Positions 1-7,135 of a stretch of DNA of 11,786 nt are shown here, one piece after another; within the stretch, counting starts at the first letter, position 1, and every line of letters begins with the position of its first letter. The notes under the pieces are model-generated. The model saw only the letters and a program-made list of their open reading frames with translations, was not told the origin of the DNA and ran no database searches. The stretch spans positions 1-11,786 of the forward strand of contig CAMPJU010000018.1 of NCBI GenBank assembly GCA_946886995.1, in the 5' to 3' direction. A program made the translations under genes and the position numbers. This DNA comes from an uncultured Lysobacteraceae bacterium. GTDB lineage: Bacteria; Pseudomonadota; Gammaproteobacteria; Xanthomonadales; Xanthomonadaceae.

Positions 1-688
1 GGTCGGTGATGTCGATCGGCTCCATCAGCGATTCCTTCGCCAGCAGCATCGCCTTTTCGGCAGTGCCGCCGATGCCGATGCCGAGCATGCCTGGCGGGCA
101 CCAGCCCGCACCCATGGTCGGCACGGTCTTCAACACCCAGTCGACGATGGAATCGGAAGGGTTGAGCATCGCGAACTTCGACTTGGCCTCGGAGCCACCT
201 CCCTTCGCGGCGACGATCACGTCGACCGTGTTGCCCGGCACGACCTTGACGTTGACCACGCCCGGCGTGTTGTCCTTCGTATTGATCCGCTTGCCGGCCG
301 GGTCGGCCAGCACCGACGCGCGCAACTTGTTGTCCGGGTGCCCGTACGCGCGACGCACGCCCTCGTGGACCATCTCCTCCACGCCCATCGTGGCGTCGTC
401 CCAGCGCACGTCCATGCCGATCTCCAGGAAGACGGTGACGATGCCCGTGTCCTGGCAGATCGGCCGGTGGCCTTCCGCGCACATCCGCGAGTTGACGAGG
501 ATCTGCGCGATGGCGTCCTTCGCGGCCGGCGACTCCTCGCGGTCGTAGGCGGCCGACAGGCTCCGGATGTAGTCGGCCGGGTGGTAGTACGAGATGTACT
601 GCAGCGCGTCGGCCACGGACTGGATGAGGTCTTCCTGCCGGATCGAAGCGGACGGGCGAAGACGAGAAGGCGTTGTGGTCACGGGCAT
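1..688 (-). CDS. Class I fumarate hydratase, [4Fe-4S], N-terminal part (cut by window edge)
   Basis: This is the N-terminal 229 codons of a class I (iron-sulfur) fumarase, the TCA-cycle enzyme that interconverts fumarate and malate in the cytoplasm; the gene continues beyond base 1. The translation shows the family hallmarks CQDTGI with C78, AKGGGSEAK, and the GWCPPG segment with C197. C78 and C197 match two of the three cluster cysteines of E. coli FumA; the third should lie outside the window. The N-terminal stretch QEDLIQSVADALQYISYYHP is the form I know from Xanthomonas fumarases. I chose the ATG at 688-686; a GTG two codons later is equally possible. Neither has a recognisable Shine-Dalgarno sequence, and a 7-bp GC hairpin lies directly upstream. 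It is divergent from the 803 gene. The family is certain, but the symbol (fumA or fumB) is a matter of convention, so none is given. Confidence 0.93.
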   Translation of the reverse strand, partial: MPVTTTPSRLRPSASIRQEDLIQSVADALQYISYYHPADYIRSLSAAYDREESPAAKDAIAQILVNSRMCAEGHRPICQDTGIVTVFLEIGMDVRWDDATMGVEEMVHEGVRRAYGHPDNKLRASVLADPAGKRINTKDNTPGVVNVKVVPGNTVDVIVAAKGGGSEAKSKFAMLNPSDSIVDWVLKTVPTMGAGWCPPGMLGIGIGGTAEKAMLLAKESLMEPIDITD

Positions 689-690
689 CC

Positions 691-708
691 GGCGGCGCGG
701 ACGCCGCC
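691..708. other. Perfect GC inverted repeat (hairpin) just upstream of the fumarase start
   Basis: Bases 691-697 (ggcggcg) are the exact reverse complement of 702-708 (cgccgcc), with a 4-base loop. On the fumarase strand the hairpin ends 2 bases before the ATG, in the place where a ribosome binding site would normally sit. On the plus strand it is followed by cgtttgtt, which vaguely resembles a terminator tail, but no plus-strand gene lies before it. The repeat is seen directly; a role in controlling translation is inference. Confidence 0.55.
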
Positions 709-726
709 CGTTTGTTCGAATCCCCC

Positions 727-732
727 ATTTTA
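727..732 (-). promoter_or_regulatory. Possible -10 box for the fumarase gene
   Basis: On the minus strand the sequence reads gagataaaatgg, giving TAAAAT as a -10-like hexamer in the most AT-rich spot of the divergent intergenic region. The start of transcription would fall near 719, leaving a leader of about 30 bases that contains the hairpin at 691-708. No convincing -35 hexamer is visible at the right spacing, so this is a weak call. Confidence 0.3.
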
Positions 733-802
733 TCTCACGTGTCGCTCACGACGACCGACCTAGCGTGAATCGGGTAATCGCCCCTGGCCCCGGGACTCCG
801 CC

Positions 803-1162
803 ATGAACGCCATCACCATGCTGCAGGTCGCGGTCGGACTGTTCACCATCACCGCGCTGGGTGGCCTGGTGATGGCGGGCATCCGCCTGTTCCGCAAGCA
901 CAATCCGCCGGCCTGGTTGTCGATGGTGCACGGCCTGCTTGCCGCGGCGGCGTTGACGCTCGTGGCCTACGCCGCCTTGCTGGCCGGTGTCCCGTCCCCT
1001 GCCGGCTGGGCCCTCCTGCTGTTCGTCGTGGCGGCCGGCGGCGGCGCCGCGATGAACCTGCTCTGGCAGTGGAAGGGACGCCCGCTGCCGGTGCCGCTGA
1101 TGCTGTTGCATGCGGCACTGGCGATCGTGGCGTTCGTGCTCCTGATCGTCGCGGCATTCTGA
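803..1162 (+). CDS. Small four-helix inner-membrane protein with internal duplication, function unknown
   Basis: This 119-residue protein is almost entirely hydrophobic. Four membrane helices are predicted by eye, at about residues 5-27, 39-61, 68-88 and 98-118, with no signal peptide or known catalytic motif. I do not recognise the family. Residues 18-59 align without gaps to 78-119 at an offset of exactly 60: G20/G80, G21/G81, M24/M84, P36/P96, L39/L99, H43/H103, A47/A107 and others are identical. It therefore looks like a duplicated two-helix unit with one histidine per copy, at or near the membrane. The ATG at 803 lacks a strong Shine-Dalgarno sequence; Met6 is an alternative start. The stop lies 6 bp before the PqqU-like receptor, which suggests co-transcription. 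Membrane location is well supported, but the role is unknown. Confidence 0.8.
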   Translation: MNAITMLQVAVGLFTITALGGLVMAGIRLFRKHNPPAWLSMVHGLLAAAALTLVAYAALLAGVPSPAGWALLLFVVAAGGGAAMNLLWQWKGRPLPVPLMLLHAALAIVAFVLLIVAAF

Positions 1163-1168
1163 AGCGGC

Positions 1169-3304
1169 GTGCGTGGCGCCGCCCTGACACCTGCCCTCGG
1201 GCTGCTCGTCGCAACCACCCTGTCGCCGGCGCGGGCACAGGACGCCGGAACCGCCGTCGAGCTCGACGCCGTCCAGGTCGTCGGCGCGCGGCGCATGCTC
1301 CCGGAATTCCCGGGCGCGGTCACGGTCGTCGACGGGGCGACGCTGCGCGAGGGCCAGCGGCAGGTGGGCCTGGCCGAACCGCTGGCGAGGGTGCCCGGCG
1401 TGCTGGCCCGGGAGCGCAACAATCTCGCGCAGGACGTGCAGGTACAGAGCCGCGGGTTCGGAGCACGCAGTACCTTCGGGATACGCGGCATCCAGCTGGT
1501 CGTCGACGGCATTCCCGCGACTGCGGTCGATGGCCAGGGGCAGGCGGCGAACTTCCCGCTGGACGCGCTCGACCGCATCGAAGTGCTGCGCGGACCGCTT
1601 GCGCTGCAATACGGCAACGCGGCCGGCGGCGCGATCGTCGGCTACAGCGAGCTGGACGGCGAACCCGGGTCGCGCTGGCAGGCGTGGGCCGGCAGCGAGT
1701 CGAGCTCGCGCCTGTCGCTGCGACAGGACGGTGGCAACGACGGCGAAACCTGGCGCTGGCGCCTGCACGGGAGCCACTTCCGCACTGCCGGCGCGCGGCC
1801 GCACGCGGCGGCGCGGCGCACGCAGTTCGGGGCGATCGCGCGATGGACGCCCCGGCGGGACCACGCGGCCCGGCTGGTCGCCAGGAGTGTGCTGCAACCC
1901 TGGACCGAGGACCCGCTCGGGCTCACCCGCGAGCAATGGGAGGCCGCCCCACATGGAACGAACGCGTCCGCGCTTGCGTTCGACACCCGCAAGCGGATCG
2001 CCAACCACCAGGCTGGCGCACGATGGCAGTGGGACTACGCAGCCGGACGCGCAGCCTGGGTGTCCGGCCATGGGACCGCCCGCGATATCGTCCAGTTCCT
2101 GTCGATCCCCCCGGCCGCCCAGCAGTCGCCGACCAGTTCGGGCGGCGTGATCGACCTGTCGCGCCGATCGGGTGGACTGTCGGCGGGCCACCGGTGGCAG
2201 GGCGACCGGGGCGCGGTCGCGCTCGGCGTCGATGCCGGGCGGATGGAGGAGCAACGGCGCGGTCACGAGAACTTCGTCGGCTTGCCCGGCGGCGGCCAAC
2301 GGCTCGGCGAACGTGGGCGCCTGCGGCGCGACGAGGACAACACGATCCGAGCGACCGACGCCTGGGTGGTCGGCGACTGGCACCCCGCCCCTGCATGGAG
2401 CTTGCTCGGCGCGGTCCGGCACAGCCGGCTGGACTTCGATTCGTCCGACCATTTCGTCATGGCGGGAAACGGCAACGACAGTGGCCGGCTCGCTTTCTCG
2501 GAAACCGCATGGTCGCTGGGCGCCGCGCGGGCGATGGAGGGCGGCGGCGGCACCGGCGAGATCTTCGCGAGCATCGGCAGCGGTTTCGAGACGCCGACGA
2601 TGACCGAGCTCGCCTATCGCACCGACGGCTCATCCGGCTTCAACCGCGCGCTGGTGCCCGCACGATTCGACAGTGCGGAGGTCGGCGCGCGCTGGCGTTC
2701 ACGGTCGCTCGAGGTGAGCATCGCCGCCTACCGGATCGATGGACGCGACGAGATCGTCCCCGCGCTGGCCGAAGGCGGCCGCACCAGCTATGCCAACGCA
2801 GGGCGGACGCATCGCCACGGCCTGGAGGCCAGTGCCGCTGGCAGTGCCGGGGATCGCTGGTCGTGGCTGGTAGTCGGCAACTGGATCGACGCGCGCTTCG
2901 AGGACGGGTTCTCCAACCGGGTCGTGCGCGGGGGCGAATCGACGACCCGGGTGGTGGACGCGGGCAACCGGATCCCCGGCATCCCGCGCGCGCACGGATT
3001 CGCCGAGCTGGCCTGGCACGCGCCGGGTGGCCGCGTTGTCGCCTCGCTGGAAGCCGCACTCCGCGCCGGTACCCCGGTGGACGACGCGAACACCGACAAG
3101 GCGCCGGGCCATGCGCGCTTCGCGCTCGCATTGCGCTGGCGCTCGCCGGAAACGCCCGGTTGGCACGGTTTCCTGCGCATCGACAACCTGCTCGACGCCG
3201 ACCACGTCGGCTCGGTGATCGTCAACGACGGCAACGGGCGATACTTCGAGCCGGCGCCGCCGCGGGGCTTCACCCTCGGGTTCGGCTGGACCGGCGGCGG
3301 CTGA
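1169..3304 (+). CDS. pqqU: TonB-dependent outer-membrane receptor of the PqqU/YncD type (PQQ uptake)
   Basis: This is a 711-residue outer-membrane receptor, close to the roughly 700 of E. coli YncD (PqqU), which imports pyrroloquinoline quinone using TonB energy. The GTG start gives a signal peptide cut after ARA (residue 23), then a TonB-box-like DAVQVVG (33-39), a plug to about residue 165 with EVLRGP (138-143), and a 22-strand-type barrel. From memory it matches YncD along its whole length: RGFGARSTFGIRG (95-107), VDGIPAT and DGQGQ (112-125), DPLGLTREQW (248-257), GNGNDSG (433-439), GFETPTMTEL (472-481), GGRTSYANAG (536-545) and HVGSVIVNDGNGRY (679-692). That goes well beyond general receptor similarity. 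It ends GWTGGG rather than on an aromatic residue. No Fur box is visible. A PQQ-dependent dehydrogenase lies two genes downstream, supporting the substrate, which remains inferred by homology. Confidence 0.88.
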   Translation: MRGAALTPALGLLVATTLSPARAQDAGTAVELDAVQVVGARRMLPEFPGAVTVVDGATLREGQRQVGLAEPLARVPGVLARERNNLAQDVQVQSRGFGARSTFGIRGIQLVVDGIPATAVDGQGQAANFPLDALDRIEVLRGPLALQYGNAAGGAIVGYSELDGEPGSRWQAWAGSESSSRLSLRQDGGNDGETWRWRLHGSHFRTAGARPHAAARRTQFGAIARWTPRRDHAARLVARSVLQPWTEDPLGLTREQWEAAPHGTNASALAFDTRKRIANHQAGARWQWDYAAGRAAWVSGHGTARDIVQFLSIPPAAQQSPTSSGGVIDLSRRSGGLSAGHRWQGDRGAVALGVDAGRMEEQRRGHENFVGLPGGGQRLGERGRLRRDEDNTIRATDAWVVGDWHPAPAWSLLGAVRHSRLDFDSSDHFVMAGNGNDSGRLAFSETAWSLGAARAMEGGGGTGEIFASIGSGFETPTMTELAYRTDGSSGFNRALVPARFDSAEVGARWRSRSLEVSIAAYRIDGRDEIVPALAEGGRTSYANAGRTHRHGLEASAAGSAGDRWSWLVVGNWIDARFEDGFSNRVVRGGESTTRVVDAGNRIPGIPRAHGFAELAWHAPGGRVVASLEAALRAGTPVDDANTDKAPGHARFALALRWRSPETPGWHGFLRIDNLLDADHVGSVIVNDGNGRYFEPAPPRGFTLGFGWTGGG

Positions 3305-3320
3305 GGCGCACATTCCGGAC

Positions 3321-5177
3321 ATGGCCAAGCGCCAGCACCCTGCGAACCCGAGCCTGCGTGAGCGCTTCGACGCCCTGCGCAACCTGCCGCCGTTCCTGCG
3401 CCAGATCTGGCAGACCAGCCGCGGCCTGACCATCGCCTCCCTCGGCCTGCGCCTGGTCCGCGCGCTGCTGCCGGTGCTGATGCTCTACGTCGGCAAGCTG
3501 ATCATCGACGAGGTGGTGCGCCTGGTCGGTGCCGGCCTCGGCTTCGATGCGCTGTCGTCCGCCTGGCGCGGCGGTGCGCTCGACCCGCTGGCGTGGCTGC
3601 TCGCCGCGGAATTCGGGCTGGCCATCCTGTCCGACCTGCTCGGCAGGCTGGTCAGCTATGCCGACAGCACGCTCTCGGAACTGTTCACCAACGCCACCAG
3701 CGTGCGGCTGATGGAGCACGCGGCGACGCTGGACCTGGAGGACTTCGAGGATCCGGAGCTGCAGGACCGGATGGACCGTGCCCGCCGCCAGACGATGGGG
3801 CGGATGAACCTGATGAGCCTGCTGTTCGGGCAGGCACAGGATGCCATCACGGTGGTCAGCTTCGCGCTCGGCCTGCTCGTCTATGCACCCTGGCTGATCG
3901 TGCTGCTCGCGGTGGCGCTGGTGCCGGCGTTCGTCGGCGAGTCGCACTTCAACGCGCTCAACTACTCCCTCAACTTCGCGTGGACGCCGGAGCGCCGGCA
4001 ACTCGAGTACGTGCGCCAGATGGGCGCCAGCGTCGAGACCGCGAAGGAGGTGAAGATCTTCAACCTCCACCGGTTCCTGGTCGCGCGCTACCGGGAACTG
4101 GCGGACGGCTTCTTCCTGGCCAACCGCGCCCTCGCCCGCCGGCGCGCGGCGTGGGGCACGGTGCTCGCCGCGCTGGGCACGCTGGGCTACTACGTGGCCT
4201 ATGCGTACATCGCCTGGCGCACGGTGCGCGGCGACTTCACCATCGGCGACCTCACGTTCCTGGCAGGCAGCTTCCGCCGGCTGCGGCAGTTGCTGGAGGG
4301 GCTGCTGGTCGGCTTTTCGCAGGTCGCCGGGCAGGCGCTGTTCCTGGACGACCTGTTCTCGTTCTTCGAGATCGAGCCGGAGATCGTTTCGAAGCCGGAT
4401 GCGCTGCCGATCCCGCGGCCCATCGCACGGGGGTTCGTGTTCGACAACGTCGGTTTCCGCTATCCGGACGCGGAGCGCTGGGCGCTGCGCGGGCTCGACT
4501 TCGAATTGCGCGCCGGCGAGGTGCTGGCGCTGGTCGGCGAGAACGGCGCCGGCAAGACCACGCTGGTCAAGTTGCTCGCGCGTCTCTACGAGCCCGACGA
4601 GGGCCGCATCCTGCTCGACGGCCGCGACCTGCGCGACTACGACCTGGACGACCTGCGGGCGAACGTTGGCGTGATCTTCCAGGACTTCGTCCGCTACCAC
4701 CTCACTGCCGGCGAGAACATCGGCGTCGGCCGGATCGAGGCGATGGATGACGCGACCAGGATCCGCGAAGCCGCCCGGCGTTCGATGGCCGACGAGGTCG
4801 TCGCCGCGTTGCCGCAGGGCTACGACCAGATGATCGGCCGCCGCTTCCGCACCGGCGTCGACCTGTCGGGCGGCCAGTGGCAGAAGATCGCGATCGCGCG
4901 GGCCTACATGCGCGACGCGCAGGTCATGATCCTCGACGAACCGACCGCCGCGCTCGACGCGCGCAGCGAATTCGAGGTGTTCCAGCGCTTCAAGGAACTG
5001 TCCGAAGGCAAGACCGCGGTGCTGATCTCGCACCGCTTCTCCAGCGTGCGCATGGCCGACCGCATCCTCGTGCTGCATGAAGGACGCCTGGAAGCCTCGG
5101 GCACGCACGCTTCGCTGCTCGCCGAGGGCGGGCGCTACAGGGAATTGTTCGAACTGCAAGCCGCCGGATACCGATAG
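3321..5177 (+). CDS. ABC exporter half-transporter (fused permease and ATPase)
   Basis: This 618-residue protein has the usual length and order of a type IV (MsbA-like) exporter half. An N-terminal membrane domain (about 35-330, helices near 35-58, 92-112, 170-210 and 278-298) is followed by an ATPase domain. The ATPase is complete: Walker A GENGAGKTT (406-414, K412), Q-loop Q454, signature LSGGQ (515-519), Walker B VMILD (535-539) with catalytic E540, and H-loop H571. The acidic stretch LDLEDFEDPELQDRMDRARR after the second helix resembles the subfamily that includes NisT-type peptide exporters, but there is no C39 peptidase domain. The substrate cannot be read from sequence; lipid, drug or peptide are all possible. 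It probably works as a homodimer, as no partner gene is present. It follows the PqqU-like receptor by 16 bp, with only a weak gagg (3303-3306) upstream. Confidence 0.92.
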   Translation: MAKRQHPANPSLRERFDALRNLPPFLRQIWQTSRGLTIASLGLRLVRALLPVLMLYVGKLIIDEVVRLVGAGLGFDALSSAWRGGALDPLAWLLAAEFGLAILSDLLGRLVSYADSTLSELFTNATSVRLMEHAATLDLEDFEDPELQDRMDRARRQTMGRMNLMSLLFGQAQDAITVVSFALGLLVYAPWLIVLLAVALVPAFVGESHFNALNYSLNFAWTPERRQLEYVRQMGASVETAKEVKIFNLHRFLVARYRELADGFFLANRALARRRAAWGTVLAALGTLGYYVAYAYIAWRTVRGDFTIGDLTFLAGSFRRLRQLLEGLLVGFSQVAGQALFLDDLFSFFEIEPEIVSKPDALPIPRPIARGFVFDNVGFRYPDAERWALRGLDFELRAGEVLALVGENGAGKTTLVKLLARLYEPDEGRILLDGRDLRDYDLDDLRANVGVIFQDFVRYHLTAGENIGVGRIEAMDDATRIREAARRSMADEVVAALPQGYDQMIGRRFRTGVDLSGGQWQKIAIARAYMRDAQVMILDEPTAALDARSEFEVFQRFKELSEGKTAVLISHRFSSVRMADRILVLHEGRLEASGTHASLLAEGGRYRELFELQAAGYR

Positions 5178-5180
5178 GAG
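5176..5180 (+). promoter_or_regulatory. Strong ribosome binding site for the PQQ dehydrogenase
   Basis: AGGAG sits 5 bases before the ATG at 5186 and overlaps the TAG stop of the ABC exporter gene. This supports the chosen start and suggests translational coupling between the two genes. Confidence 0.7.
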
Positions 5181-5185
5181 ACCGA

Positions 5186-6385
5186 ATGCACCGCTCGATG
5201 ATCCAGTTCACCCTGCTCCTGCTCGTGCCCTCGATCGGGGCCTGCGCGCCGTCGGCGTCGCCCACCGCGCAGGTCGCCGCGGCCCCTGCCGATGCCGGGG
5301 CGCCCGGGCCACGCCCGATGCAGGTGACTACGATCGCCGGTGGGCTGGAGCATCCGTGGTCGGTTGCGTTGTTGCCGGGCGGCGGCTTCCTCGTCACCGA
5401 ACGGTCCGGCCGCCTCCGGCACGTCGCGGCGGACGGCACGGTGTCCGCACCCATCGAAGGCGTGCCCGAGGTGTTCGCCCAGGGCCAGGGCGGCCTGCTC
5501 GACGTCGCGCTCGCGCCCGGTTTCGACGAAACGCGCCGCATCTACCTCACCTACGCCGAACCCGGTCCGGATGGCACCGCCGGGACCGCGGCCGGCCACG
5601 GCGTGCTCGCGCGGACCGGCAACGGCTACCGGCTCGATGGCTTCACCCGGATCTACCGGCAGCAGCCGAAGGTCCGCGGCGGCGCCCATTTCGGGTCGCG
5701 CCTGGCCTTCGATCGCGACGGACACGTCTTCATCAGCCAGGGTGACCGCAACGGCCTGGCCGTCGCGCAGGACCTGGACGACCTGCGCGGCAAGCTGGTG
5801 CGCCTCGCGCTGGATGGCGACGTTCCCGCGGACAACCCGTTCGCCGGTCGCGCCGATGCGCGTCCCGAGACCTGGAGCTACGGCCACCGCAACATCCAGG
5901 GCATGGCGGTCGACCCGCGCACCGGCACGCTGTGGACCAGCGAGCACGGACCCCGCGGCGGCGACGAGATCAACCTGCCCCGTCCGGGCGCGAACTACGG
6001 ATGGCCCCTGGCCACGCACGGCATGGCCTACCGCACGAACGAGCCGTACGCGGAAACGGAGGGCACCAACGTGCCCGGCACCGAGCCGCCGCACCACTGG
6101 TGGCGGCAATCGCCCGGCCTGAGCGGCATGGCCTTCCTCACCGGCCAGCCGGGATCGGCCTGGAACGACAGCCTGTTCCTCGGCGCACTGGCCGACGAGC
6201 ACCTCATCCGCCTGCAGCTCGACGGCGACCGCATCGCCGGCGAGGAACGCCTGCTGCAGGATCTCGGCGCCCGGATCCGCGACGTCCGCGTCGGGGCGGA
6301 GGGCGCCGTGTACGTGCTGACCGACGCCGACGATGGCACCCTGCTCAGGCTGGACGCCCCCATCGCACCACCGACCCAGGAGTGA
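5186..6385 (+). CDS. yliI: PQQ-dependent aldose sugar dehydrogenase, lipoprotein (YliI/Asd type)
   Basis: This 399-residue protein belongs to the soluble glucose dehydrogenase-like (GSDH) six-bladed propeller family. E. coli YliI/Asd oxidises aldose sugars using PQQ and calcium in the periplasm. Residues 1-20 form a signal peptide ending IGAC, a fair lipobox with C20 as the lipidated residue, followed by an Ala/Pro linker to about residue 45. Family landmarks follow: GLEHPWSVALLPGG, GQGGLLDVALAPGF, GGAHFGSRLAFD with H168 (the likely catalytic histidine), AQDLDDLRGKLVRL, DNPF, YGHRNIQG with H234 and R235 (likely cofactor contacts), EHGPRGGDE, and GANYGWP. The lipoprotein form implies membrane anchoring, with electrons perhaps passed to a periplasmic or quinone acceptor. 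It follows the ABC exporter by 8 bp and precedes the NYN gene by 2 bp. The family is near certain; the sugar substrate is unknown. Confidence 0.93.
   Translation: MHRSMIQFTLLLLVPSIGACAPSASPTAQVAAAPADAGAPGPRPMQVTTIAGGLEHPWSVALLPGGGFLVTERSGRLRHVAADGTVSAPIEGVPEVFAQGQGGLLDVALAPGFDETRRIYLTYAEPGPDGTAGTAAGHGVLARTGNGYRLDGFTRIYRQQPKVRGGAHFGSRLAFDRDGHVFISQGDRNGLAVAQDLDDLRGKLVRLALDGDVPADNPFAGRADARPETWSYGHRNIQGMAVDPRTGTLWTSEHGPRGGDEINLPRPGANYGWPLATHGMAYRTNEPYAETEGTNVPGTEPPHHWWRQSPGLSGMAFLTGQPGSAWNDSLFLGALADEHLIRLQLDGDRIAGEERLLQDLGARIRDVRVGAEGAVYVLTDADDGTLLRLDAPIAPPTQE
6378..6382 (+). promoter_or_regulatory. Ribosome binding site for the NYN-domain gene
   Basis: AGGAG lies 5 bases upstream of the ATG at 6388, inside the last codons of the preceding dehydrogenase gene. 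It fixes the start at 6388 rather than further upstream in the same open frame. Confidence 0.7.
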
Positions 6386-6387
6386 CC

Positions 6388-7131
6388 ATGGCCGAGAACG
6401 AGACACTCCGCACGATGCGCCTCGCATTGCTGATCGACGCCGACAACAGCAATCCCGCGCGCCTGCCGCAGCTGCTCGCGGAGATCACCAAGTACGGCAC
6501 CGCCAGCGTCCGCCGCGCCTACGGCAACTGGACTTCGGGACACCTGGGCGGCTGGAAGAGCGGCCTGCTGGACCATTCGATCCAGCCGATCCAGCAGTTC
6601 AACTACACCACCGGCAAGAACGCCACGGACAGCGCCCTGATCATCGACGCGATGGACCTGCTGTACACGGGACGGCTCGACGGCTTCTGCATCGCCTCGT
6701 CCGACAGCGATTTCACCCGGCTGGCCGCGCGCATCCGCGAGCAGGGACTGGTCGTCTACGGCTTCGGCGAGCGCAAGACGCCGCAGCCGTTCGTGGCCGC
6801 GTGCGACAAGTTCATCTACACCGAACTGCTGGGCGACGACGAGGAAAAACCATCGAAGGTCGCGAAGAACTCGACGCCCACGCTGAAGAAGGACCGGAAG
6901 CTCACCACGCTGCTGCGCAAGGCGGTCGAGGCGGCGTCGGACGACAGCGGCTGGGCGCAGCTCGGTGCGATCGGCAGCAACCTGCAGCGCCTGGCACCCG
7001 ATTTCGACTCGCGTACGTACGGCTACAAGAAGCTGCGCGACCTGGTGCAGGCGCAGGGCGGCTTCGATGTCGAGGAACGCGCCGGCGCCGACGGCCGCGC
7101 CAACGCCGTCTACATCCGCGCCAAGGCCTGA
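6388..7131 (+). CDS. NYN (PIN-like) nuclease-fold protein with C-terminal LOTUS/OST-HTH-like domain
   Basis: This 247-residue cytoplasmic protein has two parts. Residues 11-150 form a NYN domain (LabA/DUF88 type, PIN-like fold) with the expected acidic metal-binding positions: D17 and D19 in LLIDADN, D81 and D87 in ATDSALIIDAMD, and D106 and D108 in SSDSDF. A basic linker (154-171, rich in Lys, Ser, Thr) leads to residues 172-246, ending in GYKKLRDLVQAQGGFDVEER, typical of a LOTUS/OST-HTH domain, a proposed RNA-binding module. NYN proteins are predicted or shown RNases in several systems; activity here is inferred from intact acidic residues. The frame is open upstream, but the ATG at 6388 with its AGGAG is the natural start. 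It is the last gene of the plus-strand run. Its link to the PQQ genes may be only positional. Confidence 0.9.
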   Translation: MAENETLRTMRLALLIDADNSNPARLPQLLAEITKYGTASVRRAYGNWTSGHLGGWKSGLLDHSIQPIQQFNYTTGKNATDSALIIDAMDLLYTGRLDGFCIASSDSDFTRLAARIREQGLVVYGFGERKTPQPFVAACDKFIYTELLGDDEEKPSKVAKNSTPTLKKDRKLTTLLRKAVEAASDDSGWAQLGAIGSNLQRLAPDFDSRTYGYKKLRDLVQAQGGFDVEERAGADGRANAVYIRAKA

Positions 7132-7135
7132 CGGA

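Noticed and set aside
691..715. Hairpin plus T-rich bases read as a plus-strand terminator
   Set aside because: No plus-strand gene lies upstream to be terminated, and the T run is short and interrupted. Kept as a structural element only.
713..727. tRNA T-loop-like sequence gttcgaatccccc, a possible tRNA or integration-site remnant
   Set aside because: The flanking bases do not form a T-stem, and no anticodon arm or acceptor stem can be built around it. No integrase or direct repeat is present.
746..2452. A 568-codon minus-strand open frame opposite the small membrane protein and the PqqU-like receptor
   Set aside because: Low-complexity Arg/Gly/Ala composition and no recognisable domain; the plus-strand genes are clearly real.
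1069..3429. A 786-codon plus-strand open frame overlapping the PqqU-like receptor
   Set aside because: Arginine-rich product in a different frame with no domains; the receptor in the 1169 frame has a signal peptide, plug and barrel motifs.
3270..5159. A 629-codon minus-strand open frame opposite the ABC exporter
   Set aside because: Mirror frame of a gene with intact Walker and signature motifs; the antisense product looks like GC-driven Glu/Gln/Arg-rich noise.
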